From: Hippasteria phrygiana
Taxonomy: Eukaryota > Echinodermata > Asteroidea > Valvatida > Goniasteridae
Direction: 5' to 3'
NCBI GenBank assembly: GCA_037893225.1
Contig: JAZGUH010000283.1
Location: 558,001-622,000, forward strand
DNA length: 64,000 nucleotides
Positions 51,401-62,265 of the stretch are shown one piece after another (position 1 is the first letter of the stretch; every line of letters starts with the position of its first letter). The notes under the pieces were generated by a model. That model was not told the origin of the DNA. It saw only the letters and a program-made list of their open reading frames with translations, and made no database searches. The position numbers were made by a program, and so were the translations under genes.

Positions 51401-53721
51401 GGCGAAGACTGTTACCATGGTTAACAAGGAAAACAACACAAAACAATATGTCCGGCCTCGACGGGAGTGAAATCATTTTCGCACCTCGATTTAATGATTT
51501 TTGTTTTAGCATCGTGAAATTGATCTTCAGATAATTTACATAAATAGCGTCGCAATTAAAACAGGTTAGTCCACTGTTAAAAATTACGTTGTGGTACAGC
51601 GATTTACAGAGTTTATTTCTGTATAATCACATAGAAACTCTGTAACAAGCATTTTTTGTTTTTCAACAAGGAATTTCTCGTATAATGAACAACTTGCAAA
51701 CTGTACATTTACACAGAAGTTCTGTTATTATAGGCCTACAAGGTTCCTTTTTGACTTGTTCGTTCACAAAAAATCTACTGTTATCCTACATGAATATGGA
51801 ACACTTTGACCGAAAAATGGTCAGAAAATACCATGTTGTTGTACACATGTGGGTACACACAGCGCAACACGTGTGGACAATTAGGGAACAAGGTCAACGG
51901 ACGCATCCATTACTTTAGAGGGATTATAACTAATCGTGGCGCAAACAGCCTTCCCATGTTATGTTACAAAATGGGCAGGTTTATGACTGTATGTTGACAC
52001 TGACTACTTTCTAGTTAAAGTGTCTGAGAAATACGAACATTTATTTAACATGTTTCACTTGTTACAGTAGTAAATTGATTGACTCAATTTTCAGCACCCC
52101 TTTTATGTATGGTATGATCCGACAGTGAGCAACCATGCGGTTTGTCGGGAAAGAAAGGAGTGCATTGATTGGATTGAAAAAAGCCCTTCTACCCCCTTCT
52201 CCAATCAAAACGGTTGTTTTATCGCTGGACAGAGCAGTTCATGCAGTTTATTCTGCCGTGCGAGCTGGCTCGGTACGATAAACAGAACAAGTTTGCTGTT
52301 CGATTTAGTGAATGAACCCCTAAAAAAATGCCGGAAAACGTGTTGATCGACCTCCATAGAAAATCAAGATTTCTCGTGTTTATGCACATTTTTCAACAAA
52401 AAAAGCCCTATTTCCTCGACCATTCTGTGCATTAAAAGTGTGATCATCTTAAAGAGTATGGTTTATACTTTAAAATCTGAGCGAGCTGGTTAAGTATGTA
52501 TCATCACTCTTCCCAAACGGGCGAAAGTTTGGAAGAAGTGCATGTTTTGTGTGGGGAATTTACCGTGTTAAGCACTGTGTGGTGAGGGACTTTGAGCAAA
52601 TGACCGCAAGTTTTTCATACAAGGCGACAGCTGACCAATCAGAATTGAGGAAACTTGTGCTCGCAAAAACCATGTTAAATTGCAGTGTTTTAGTCCAAAA
52701 ACACACTTTCTTGATCATAATAGGTACCGTAATTTGTTAATCAATTCATGTACAACATTACTTATATCCGAACATTATTTTAAGAATGCCATTATTACAT
52801 CCCCGTTCAATGTTCAAAATATCGAAACAGTTGATGGCGAACCATGACTTCATAGTGGCTCACCGAAATTAATATAAAATCAAACTGTGCTGTGCTAGGA
52901 TCTGTGGGCGATTATTTTTTAGTAGGCTTATGTAGGATTGCACAGCAATCACGCTGTACAATATTGTAAAACTTAAAAATGCGCTCTGTAGATGCGCAGA
53001 AAAGTCTACAATATTTTGTTAGCACACAAAACCATAACGCTTAATCAATGTGGCAAGAGTGGAATCTCTGTAGGTGTACAGAACCAAATACAGTAGAATG
53101 TACCAATTGACAATAGAATTTACTGTAATTTAACAGAGATTTTTTTAACAGTGTGGGTCATGTTCAAAAAGTATAAACACATCCCGTAGCGGTAGTAAGG
53201 TTTCAAGCGGCCAATTGGTAAAGTGTTGCCCTGACTGCGACAGAATGATACGTCATACAGTCTCCACTCTGCCATGAACAGCAGTTTTCGGTTTGTTGCT
53301 ATATCTTTGCTATAATTGAAAAACTAAATGATTTAAACAGTCGAGTAAAAAATCCACCAAACGTTTTTCATTTGATATATGATTATCGGGCGGCAATTTA
53401 TTCCACATTTCAGCGTCATATCTTAAAAAATTGAGGCAGGGTCCCTTGTTTTTAACTTTAGCTATCTGTCAGGCAGTATATTTTAAGATGGCTTCCATTG
53501 ATTCAAAACACGCTTCAGATAAACTATGAGGTATTGTCAGGCTCCTTTTTTGCATTTTTTATGGAACATGCTGGCGGGAGGTGAGTTGGTCTTATCCTTG
53601 TATTGGGCGACTTCCATAAAAAGAAAAGGCCAAAGGGATGTTGCCTAGACAAAAGTAAGAGGGCGGAAACGCTTCTATTTTGCCTAAGACAGGACAAGAA
53701 ATCAAAGAAAGTAATCGGACG
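51401..53721. other. Unassigned 2.3 kb at right end of copy B
   Basis: Matches 36154-38513; small deletions near 52890 and 53160. No gene recognised. Confidence 0.4.
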
Positions 53722-55633
53722 ATTGTCCTAAGCAAGACAAAAATGGGAGAGTATAACACGATTATCATGTTTACTCCACACAACTCCTTGGCTACAGGCC
53801 TTGAATTTTCCTCGTAATATGTTTGAGCTACCACTCATCATGTCAGATTGAAGGCCAAGATGGGAGTGAGCCCAATATGGTAAGCACTTATCCAGAACCA
53901 CCAAAATGACATCGTCGCGCGCATAAGGCCTTGTGCCTATTCAATAAGGCCTAGTGCATTTTCAGTAATATATGACGATGTCATTTGGTGGTTCTGGATA
54001 AGTGCTTACCGCCAAATATTATGCAGAATTAATAGAGGAATCCCACAACGACGAGTTTAGCGCCGATCTGCGCACTTCCGCGTTTGAAAACGGGGATCTC
54101 AATGTCACAGTAAACAACTTTATGCTGATCGTGCGCCTGTGCTTCCTTTTATGGCCTGATTAATTCATGCATGAATGAATGTGCTGACAAGCGTTGTTTT
54201 GTTTGCCACTGACACTCTCGCTTTCAACCTGGAAGTGCGCAGAATTGAAGGGGCTAACGTAAAATTCCTCTTTAAAGCGAACCCTATTTCAACGCCCATG
54301 GAATATTGATATCTATAGAGTTATAGACCACTTCGAATACATATGACCATGGTCATTGTGTGTCAGCAGCGATGGAGAAGGCGTCCACGGGTAACCATGG
54401 CAACTACACAGCCGTCTGGCATTTAGAAGAGCGGCCTCTTTTCATAGTTACATTGTTTTCTTGTGAATCATTGATTGCGAGTGGTTGCGAGCGTGCTTTC
54501 AGATTTAAAAATAGGTATTTAACTTCTTCGTCAGATTCACAGTGGTGAGATTTGAGGAAAATTTATAGAAATCCACGAAACATTATTTTGAAGGCATTTG
54601 ATTTGTATGGCGTTGCTGAAAAATGGATAAGAATGCTGCATTTTTATACCAAAAGATACCTTTCCAAATTGAAAAAATGCAGCCATTAGAATGAAAAGAC
54701 CGTTTCAGGTTGCAAAGGTCATTTTGGATTGATAAAAAACAATTTATATGGACAAACACTTCTTCCAGAAATCTGGAAGACGTCTCACAAAAAATCCTGA
54801 AATCAGTTAAAATCCGGAGAAATGTCACCCCTGGGCTTAGAATAATAAATGCAACATTGCATAATTGGCCACACGCTACGTATTTCCGCCTGTCTATAAA
54901 CAGTCATATTACTGGTTTATTGCCATTTCATCTAGACTGACAGCACGGTGGCAAGACTTAATACCGTATTTCAACCCATCAGAACTTGAGAGGCTTGCGA
55001 TCAATATGTAATCTCGCAAGCAAGGATAGGCCTTAGTCTAGCAAGCTGTGTACTTTTCAGAGGCTGTTTTTGCTTGTAAAAAACGGACACCTCTGCCTCT
55101 TGTTGTCACTGAATAGGCCTAATCTTAAAAATTGGTGAAATAAAATCACAATTTTACCTCGGACCAGAATAGTATGTGAAATAACTTGAGCCAGAGGCGT
55201 ATTAAATCCGTGTCGAAAAGTGTACTCTAGTCTTGCATACTCTGTGTGGACCTGTCATAAAAAGACGGTCTACAGGGTGCAGGGGGAGTAAACGGTTTTT
55301 GGACTTGCCCACATCCACAGAACATTCCCCCTCTTTGAAAAACAGCTGTAAACTTAAAGGAACTTCGTGGGTGGGTTATTTGTTGTAAAATAAAGAGGAA
55401 CACGATCAAAAATTCGGGTTGAAAGGGCGTTCACAATGCGAGTAAAAAGTAGGATTTTTTTCTCCGTCTGTATTCATCAAAACAAATTATGAGCTTGCGT
55501 GTGCAATCTGCCAAATTTTCCAATTAAGTCCTACTATGTCGTCTTGTATAATATCTCGCTTGCGATGTCACTCTCTCAACAACTTGCACGAGGCCATCAA
55601 CAATGTGCGTGTTTGTGTTGGGTTATGCAAGTA
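53722..55633. other. Unassigned single-copy stretch after copy B
   Basis: No domain-bearing frame. It contains the hairpin at 53879-54010. The sequence directly after 53721 should be the original right flank of the duplicated segment. Confidence 0.4.
53879..54010. mobile_element. 132-bp foldback MITE (GGTAAGCACTTATCCAG ends)
   Basis: Arms GGTAAGCACTTATCCAGAAC CACCAAA and ATGACATCGTC are mirrored at the right end (GACGATGTCATTTGGTGG TTCTGGATAAGTGCTTACC), 37-38 bases with one indel. Confidence 0.7.
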
Positions 55634-55764
55634 AGGCCCTGTCCGAATTACTTGGCTACGGCTGGATGTTACACACATGTCTATGGTAGCGGCTACAGCC
55701 ACTTCCCATAGACTCGTGTGTAATTTCAAGCCGCAGCCGCAGCCAAGTAATTCGGACAGGGCCT
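55634..55764. mobile_element. 131-bp MITE (AGGCCCTGTCCGAATTAC ends)
   Basis: Inverted ends AGGCCCTGTCCGAATTACTT GGCT...AGCCAAGTAATTCGGACAGG GCCT. The first bases resemble the Harbinger ends (AGGCCCTGTC) and the GGCCGTGTCCGAA repeats at 36073, 51320 and 63532. Confidence 0.7.
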
Positions 55765-55849
55765 CAGTAACGACCTTCGCTGATAGGCCTATTCAAAAGC
55801 GCTGGCGACGGTTTGTTCGCAAAATAATTAAACGCAAAGCATTGTCAGG

Positions 55850-55895
55850 GGCGGATCCAGGATTGTTTGCGGGGGGGGGGGGGGGGGGGGGGGGG
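55850..55895. repeat. CAGGGGCGGATCCAGG end followed by a long G run
   Basis: hAT-like end as at 24503 and 41645, then more than 20 G starting near 55870. No opposite end found. Confidence 0.45.
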
Positions 55896-56215
55896 GACGA
55901 CAAACTTTCTCAACGTTGGTGGCGCCATTTAACCTCTTTGTTTTGTTCTTAACCCGGACACGCAAAATAAGACCGTTACAGGGTTTTGCTTTTCTTTTCT
56001 TGTTTTCTACGGTAAGTTAGGCATAGGCTAAACAAATATATATATATAAATATATAAATAAAAAAAAATCGGCAATGATTCACGGCCGGAAAGCTGGCTT
56101 TCTTTAAGTGTGTTTTCGGCATAGCTCTATCATCGGTCGGTTTCGTGCCCGTTAGGTTTCAGGCTTATACGTGACCAGTATATGTACCAGTAAATTAGCC
56201 TTTTTTGTTTGTTTA

Positions 56216-56852
56216 GATATGTCGGACACAATAGGAGGGCGCTATTTAATTACGGTAAACCTTTTGTGCCATACAATATAGGGTGCACCACACTAAATAA
56301 ACTCTCATTTACCTTAGTGTAAAATCCATTAACTTCACAGTGACAAAATCCTTATCCAGGAGTCTCTCAGTTTTTGTGACACTACTAAAAATTATAGTTT
56401 GAATCTTAATCTGTCAAATTCTTTTCAATTTTTGGCAGGTCAGCCGTTGAGATTTTTTGCTAAATATCCACAGAGAGTACCACCCCCCGAAAATGTGGTT
56501 TTTCCCGAATCGACCAGCTGCCATTTTTCATAAAGCATCCCTCCACTTGCCAAGCCAAGTACGACCAATTTTAAAGCCACAATTTATCAAGTCTTCACAA
56601 AAGTTGAACCACGGAACCCCCAGGTTATGATAGCTGATCATAATTACACAATCTATCAATTGCATGACCCAAAATTTATTATTCAAAAACAGTAGCGGGT
56701 TTACAATTTATGATAATCAGTTTGGCACAGCCATTTTGGCCTACAGTTTGAAGTCCGAAGGACAATGGAGGGACCGGGAACCAGTCTAGGTGCATGCACT
56801 CAAAAGGTTTACCCAAATCAAACAGCGCCCTCCTATTGTGTCCGCCATGTCT
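56216..56852. mobile_element. DNA element with GTCGGACACAATAGGAGGGC ends
   Basis: About 50-bp imperfect inverted ends: GTCGGACACAATAGGAGGGC GCT then GGTAAACCTTTTG at the left, mirrored near 56803-56852. The 56750-56793 part contains an end of the GACTGGTTCCCGG MITE family (compare 11182-11262). No transposase. Confidence 0.65.
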
Positions 56853-57767
56853 CAAAAATGGGAGTGGGTTAAGTAGGTGACTGTGTCGTGCAAGGAACCA
56901 TGGCACCGGAGCAAACCCCTACTCTTTCACAACAGGTGCTCGTACTATTAAACAAATAATTTGTTGTTTTTCTTTTGTTTTTCTTTTGTTTTGATTTAAT
57001 GTACATTACTATAGATGTATATTACTGCAATTAGGTTATTTTATTTTTATTATTAACCCTAACCCTGCTAAATCCAACAATTTGGATTTTGCATGGGTTA
57101 GATTTTTAAAGAAGCCTGTATACACTATTTTATGGATACGAGAAATTGCGACCGGGGGGGGGGGGGAGGGGGTGAGTCTGACCGACGGTGGAAGTTGCCC
57201 CGCCTGGTTCTATGTCTGAAAATAGACCCAGTCCTCGCACTAGTGTCAACTGGGCTGATCAGCAGAGCACAGCGATCTGCGGGTTTCCGGAGATAGATAT
57301 GCTCTTTTGTTCAACATATTACGTAATCCGCTGTGAAGAGAATGATGTACCGGTACGACTAGACCACTAAACATCGGCGAAGCAGGAACTTGTACACGGA
57401 TGGATAAACAGCCGATTATCTTCTTACTGAATTGCGATCATCACAGGAGTTTATCCACACGCGTACTTCTCTGTTTTAGCCACCGTACAATAGTTGTACG
57501 TGACTAAAATAATCGGGTGATCATCACCGTTTAAAACATGTTTACTGATAGCAAGATTGTGTTTAATTGCTAAACACAGTTTTTAGAGTGTTGTCAAAAC
57601 TGAAAGACTTCTATATTGCTATAGGGGGGAAAAATAAAAAAAAAATAAAAAATTAAAGGTGAAATTTGACAATTGCGCGGGGAGTGCATAAGGAGATGTA
57701 TAAATTAATACTTAATACCGAAGGCATAATATAATGCCAGTAGTTCAAGCGCAGATATGGGTTCTCT

Positions 57768-57853
57768 CTAGCCCAGGTTGGACTCCTATAGTATCTCCAT
57801 TACATTGCGCTACAACGGAATGCAATGAAGTAAGGACGTCCAACCTGGACTAG
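57768..57853. mobile_element. 86-bp MITE with perfect 8-bp TSD
   Basis: Ends CTAGCCCAGGTTGGAC...GTCCAACCTGGACTAG; target duplication GGTTCTCT at 57760-57767 and 57854-57861. The duplication length suggests hAT. Confidence 0.72.
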
Positions 57854-57861
57854 GGTTCTCT

Positions 57862-59063
57862 CGAGATGCAATGTTTAGTGATTTCCGGCTCAAGCCAAAA
57901 GAGTTAGAAGTTGCCGAAACTGCTCTCTTGATACACGGAAATATTGTCGGAAGTTTTCTTCGTGAAGTTGAAGCTCATATAGGCCCCATTTTCTTTCCTG
58001 CTGTGAAGGATTTCATGGACCCACACCCGGTGTTTTCTTTTTTTGATTGGAATGAATTCTTTTTCTGTAAGCTCCAGCTACAATCAATAGACGCATTTGA
58101 TTTTGCCGGGTAGCCATATTTTTCATTTTCCGACGTTGCTAACGAAATTCCCTGCGCATACTTTACGTATCTATGGAAAGGGAAATGACGCGCACAAAAT
58201 TGCAAATGCAACGTTTACGCAACGGACGCAAAACGGACTAAAAACGCGCATATGGAAAGGCGGCTTTAAACGTCTGGTCCCTAGTTTCAGACTGTGGGAG
58301 TGAATTTTCACTCGAATGGGGTGAATTTTCACTCTTTGGAAATAAGAGAGTTTCGATCATTTCGCTCCATTATGGGAAAATGCTGTTCTCATAGGCCTGT
58401 TATTTACAGAATGCTTGGGCATGCATATCTCATGTGTAATTGATCAGTGTTTGGGGTTCATCTTGAAGCAGAAAAGAGCGTAGGATGGAGGGACACGTGC
58501 ACCAGGCACCGAAGTCACGCAATTATTAAACATTCATATTCCGACGATGGCCAAAATTCGATTTTCAAAATTAATCGATACCAGACACAAATAGACCTGG
58601 AAGAGAATTTGGTAATTTTGTTTAGCAAGCGAGAATAAAAATAATAATCAAGTTTATGATAGGCCTAGGCCTACAAGAAGTGTTCAAGTTTATCACACAC
58701 AATACAGTTCCTGTTTTTTTATAGGGAGACTAACATTTATTCAGTGTCGGAAATTTTGTACCAACCCTCCTTGCTATTATTGTCTAAGCATCATGTGGCA
58801 CAACCTGTTATTTTAAAATTTATGTCGGCAAAATCCATACAAAAGTGAGGCAGAAATCAACATGCATCTGAACACTTTGAGTGACTACCGTACATTGTGC
58901 CAAGAACATTCAACACAGAAAACACAAACTTTCTTCCCCGGTATTGCACTAAAATTCCCGGACTAACTGAAAAGGTCACAAAATTAAAGGTTGTTGTCAA
59001 CAATTCTGAACACAAATGGCTGGTTGTTTTCGAAGATTTTGCTATTCCACGGGAATTTTCAAA
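57862..59063. other. No gene recognised
   Basis: Short open frames (57871-58113, 58447-58638) lack recognisable domains. No splice-supported model could be built. Confidence 0.35.
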
Positions 59064-59470
59064 AGTGAACAAAGAAAACTGGCAGGAGCGGGATTCGAAC
59101 TTACGACCTTTGGAATACCGTACCGGCGCTCTATCCTGCCCTATGTTGGCGGTCTCCCAAATTGTCAGTATCTTTGTTCGGGTGGGCGCTATAGTTATAA
59201 ACCCATAATGCTGTATATAGCCAAGAATCACGCCCAATTTTACGATACAACCTGGGAAGCGACATTGTGGGGATCACTCAATTAGGATACGACTTTATAA
59301 ATTATAATTCGTCAAACAAACCACAAGGGGAACTGACTAGGTAAACTTGAATAAGTTTTCAAATTGAACACAGAAAACTGGCGTGGAGCGGGATTCGAAC
59401 CTGCGACCTCCGGAATACCGGCGATCTACCAACTTGCACTATCTTGCCCTATGTTGGCGGTCACCCAAAT
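59064..59470 (-). mobile_element. Two tRNA-derived SINE fragments in tandem
   Basis: The block ACTGGCAGGAGCGGGATTCG starts near 59079 and a second, ACTGGCGTGGAGCGGGATTC, near 59378; both are followed by TACCG..GGCGATCTA-type sequence and CTATGTTGGCGGT. They belong to the same family as 5460-5650. The tRNA-like parts are degenerate. Confidence 0.6.
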
Positions 59471-59790
59471 TATAAAAATAATAATAAGATCAAAGCGCTT
59501 TACAAATATTATTACCCCTGGTCATCGGGCCCATTAATCATTCCTGAAACCTTCACATCTCCCTAGGCAGTATACAGCCCAGGCTGCTATTTTAAGCAGC
59601 ACACGGGCTAATCAAACACATAACCGTCACTGCCCTCACAGGTACCCATTTACTCCTGGGTGGAGAGAAGCAACTTGTGACAAAGTGCCTTGCTCAAGGA
59701 CACAAGCACCATGACCCCAGCCGGTCTCGAACCCACAATCTGCAGTATAACCGAGATCTTGAGTTCAATACACTAAGCCACGAGGCCACT
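59471..59790 (-). mobile_element. tRNA-derived SINE of echinoderm-like type
   Basis: On the minus strand it begins AGTGGCCTCGTGGCTTAGTG with a B-box-like GGGTTCGAGACC, then TGTGTCCTTGAGCAAGGCAC and CTCCACCCAGGAGTAAATGG, and ends in ATTATTATTTTTATAA after an AAGCGC-type motif. This body is familiar from echinoderm SINEs (memory, not checked). Confidence 0.7.
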
Positions 59791-60271
59791 GGAGTTTAAA
59801 AAGAACGCGTTCTTTACAAACGATTACAAATAAAAGTATGATGGATTCAGCATCTTCACTCGTGTTCGGATACAGACTAGTCTCAGAAATGTTAAATTAA
59901 CTCGAAGAAATTTTATGCATAATGAATCAATTAAAATAAAAGGTTAAATTAATATTGTTCTACTTGTCAAATACGACATCGGTTTGATATAGCTTGGCAA
60001 TGATTAAAAAAAACACACCAAAAACTAATGCTTATACTTTTTAATACAAAGATGATATAAATGTCGGGACCATGTAGTTGGGCACTCCTATTTTGATTGG
60101 CCGTGCACCCTGTCTGATGCTTTGACGCCTTTCGCGCTTTATAAGCGGGCGTTTGTTTTAGTCCGCGTTAATTTAGATGGTGCATATTTTTTTATTTAGA
60201 ATGTTTTTTATTCTGCCTACCTATCTCAGAGCGATATTAAATCTTCAGGTGGTGACATCTAATTGTATTTG

Positions 60272-60545
60272 GAATGGCATGGGTGGCTTGTGCGTAAAGC
60301 GCTCGCCTCTCACCAATGTGGCCCGGGTTCGATTCCCGGCTCGGACCATGTGAGTAGTTGTGCGTTGGTTCTCTCCTGTGCCACGAGGGTTTTTCTCCGG
60401 AAAAATCAAACACTTTCGATCTCTGGCTGTGCTCCGTGGTCATATGGGTTCGATGTAGGCCGGCTTTACGTGCCAGCGACTCGACCACGTTATAGCCGCG
60501 TCCCTCGCAATTCAGCATCCGAGCTGCGAGTAAGGATGATTAGCC
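60272..60545 (+). mobile_element. tRNA-derived SINE
   Basis: 60276-60347 is tRNA-like (GGCTTGTGCGTAAAGCGCTC as A-box region, GGGTTCGATTCC as B box), followed by a body with GGTTCTCTCCTGTGCCACGA and GGTTTTTCTCCGG. The acceptor-stem halves GGCATGG and TCGGACC do not pair, so it is not a real tRNA. Confidence 0.65.
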
Positions 60546-60670
60546 TCCCAAATTATACAATTACTGCAATTATATCGTTGTATAAATCCTACCAGTTCCT
60601 GGCTTTCACCTCTCCTATTACAGATCATCGCTTAGGGGAACCGATCGCCTTCCCCGATCACATTGCGGCA

Positions 60671-61063
60671 CACCGCATGACGAGGACGTTATAGGATCGA
60701 AGACCACTAATCAGTCAAGACAGCCAGCCGTCGCTTTGTCAGTGGAAGACGCGGAGAACGAGGGCTGTTCGCCCCGACCAGACCTAATTCCCACCTTGAC
60801 TTTTGCCTATAGAGTAAATTGATGTATGGATTGATTTTCCTATACGCTCCACTCTAAATTACCAAATTAGAACCAGCTAAGGATTGATTTAATTGTTACC
60901 AATTGTATTGAAATATTTGTTGTTGTCGAATTATAATTTTCTTGATCTATGTAAATTTCTTGATCTATGTAAATTCACTGTCACTATTGCGCTTGATTTG
61001 TTCTTGAGTACTGATTTGATTACCGAATCGGCTGGGTTTACCCGTAAATTTTAATAGGTAGAC
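60671..61063. repeat. Direct repeat unit 1 (CACCGCATGACGAGGACG)
   Basis: Starts CACCGCATGACGAGGACGT and ends TTTTAATAGGTAGAC; unit 2 follows after 17 bases (TTCGACAAAAATGGTGG). Shared inner landmarks: CAGCCAGCCGTCGCTTTGTC, TTCGCCCCGACCAGA, AATCGGCTGGGTTTACCCG. TGGTGGCACCGC resembles a retrotransposon leader, but no LTR boundary or coding sequence is present. Confidence 0.6.
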
Positions 61064-61080
61064 TTCGACAAAAATGGTGG

Positions 61081-61367
61081 CACCGCATGACGAGGACGTA
61101 GGATCCAAGACCACTAATTAGTCAGGACGTCAGCACAGCCAGCCGTCGCTTTGTCAGTGGAAGACCGAAGACCAAGGACTGTTCGCCCCGACCAGATCAG
61201 ATAGGCCCCTATTTCACACATTGATTTTGCTAAATTGTAGAATTATTATAGTTATAGTCAATTGATGTATGGAATGATTTTCCTACACTCTCCACTCTAA
61301 ATTACCAAATTAGAACCGGCTAAGGATTGATTTAATTGTTACCAATTGTATTGAAATATTTGCTGTT

Positions 61368-61422
<55 letters not shown>

Positions 61423-61528
61423 TTGCTGTCGAATTATAATTTTCTTGATCTATGTAAATTCACTGTCTATATCTTCTTGAGTACTGAACGAATCGGCTGG
61501 GTTTACCCGTAAATTTTAATAGGTAGAC
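61081..61528. repeat. Direct repeat unit 2
   Basis: Same unit as 60671-61063, 55 bp longer, mainly because of a CTG/TTG expansion at 61361-61429. It also lacks the duplicated CTTGATCTATGTAAATT seen in unit 1. Confidence 0.6.
61361..61429. repeat. CTG/TTG trinucleotide microsatellite
   Basis: About 23 triplets of CTG interrupted by TTG. The matching point of unit 1 has only TTGTTGTTG. Confidence 0.85.
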
Positions 61529-61609
61529 CTGCGAGACATATATAGGTAGAGTAGACATATACACAACATGTATCAATCCTACTGAGAAATATGTCATGTC
61601 TTTTTTACG

Positions 61610-62265
61610 TCACGGGTGGATTATTGCAATAGCCTTCTTTATGGTCTTCCTGATTATTTAATCCATAGGTTACAATTAGTTCAAAATTCAGCTGCTCGTC
61701 TTGTTACTCATACTAAGAAATATCAGCACATCAGCCCTGCTCTCTAAAGTCTTCACTGGATTCCTGTAGCACAGCGTATATTGAGTTCAAGATCCTTGTT
61801 TTGGCTTATAAAAATCTTACATAAACAAGCACCTGATTACTTGTCGGATTTGTTGATGGTTAGAGAAAGTTCAATATCCACTCGCTCCTTCACACAATTA
61901 CAAAACGCGCTTAGTTCAACCTCGTTTTAATGCCTTTTCAGTATCCGCACCTAGTGTATGGAATAGACTTCCTTATTTCATTCGAAATGCATTTTCTCCT
62001 TTATTTTTTAAGTCAGCACTTAAAGGATATTATTTTCGTCAGGTTTTAAAGTAATATTTCAAGCGATTTGTTATTCTTAATGTAATTCTTTTAGTGAGTC
62101 TTACTGTGTAAATATTTCATGTATACCGGTATTTTTAATAACCTTTTTAATGTAATCTAATGCCGTTTCCATGACGATTAACGATTATTTCTATAATTTA
62201 AAGCGCATTGAGATTATTTGATGATGTAATGCGCTATATAAGAATAAATAATTATGATTATTAGA
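61610..62265 (+). mobile_element. 3' end of an L2-type LINE
   Basis: Broken frames encode the L2 reverse-transcriptase C-terminus: [64 protein letters not shown] and APSVWNRLPYFIRN. The 3' UTR ends GCGCTATATAAGAATAAATAA, typical of L2. Frameshifts and a stop (near 61745) make it inactive. Confidence 0.8.

Larger units (their letters stand above)
38517..53721. repeat. Large direct repeat, copy B (15.2 kb)
   Basis: Starts inside the DIRS reverse-transcriptase region at GACGACCTGGGACC and ends at GTAATCGGACG. Three bases (GAT, 38514-38516) separate it from copy A. B-only insertion: Harbinger plus nested Kolobok (48428-51319). It lacks X/Z and the BEL array. Confidence 0.93.

Noticed and set aside
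57054..57066. Telomere-like CCCTAACCCT
   Set aside because: Fewer than two units; chance level.
60276..60347. Possible tRNA gene
   Set aside because: A- and B-box-like motifs are present but acceptor-stem halves do not pair and a SINE body follows.
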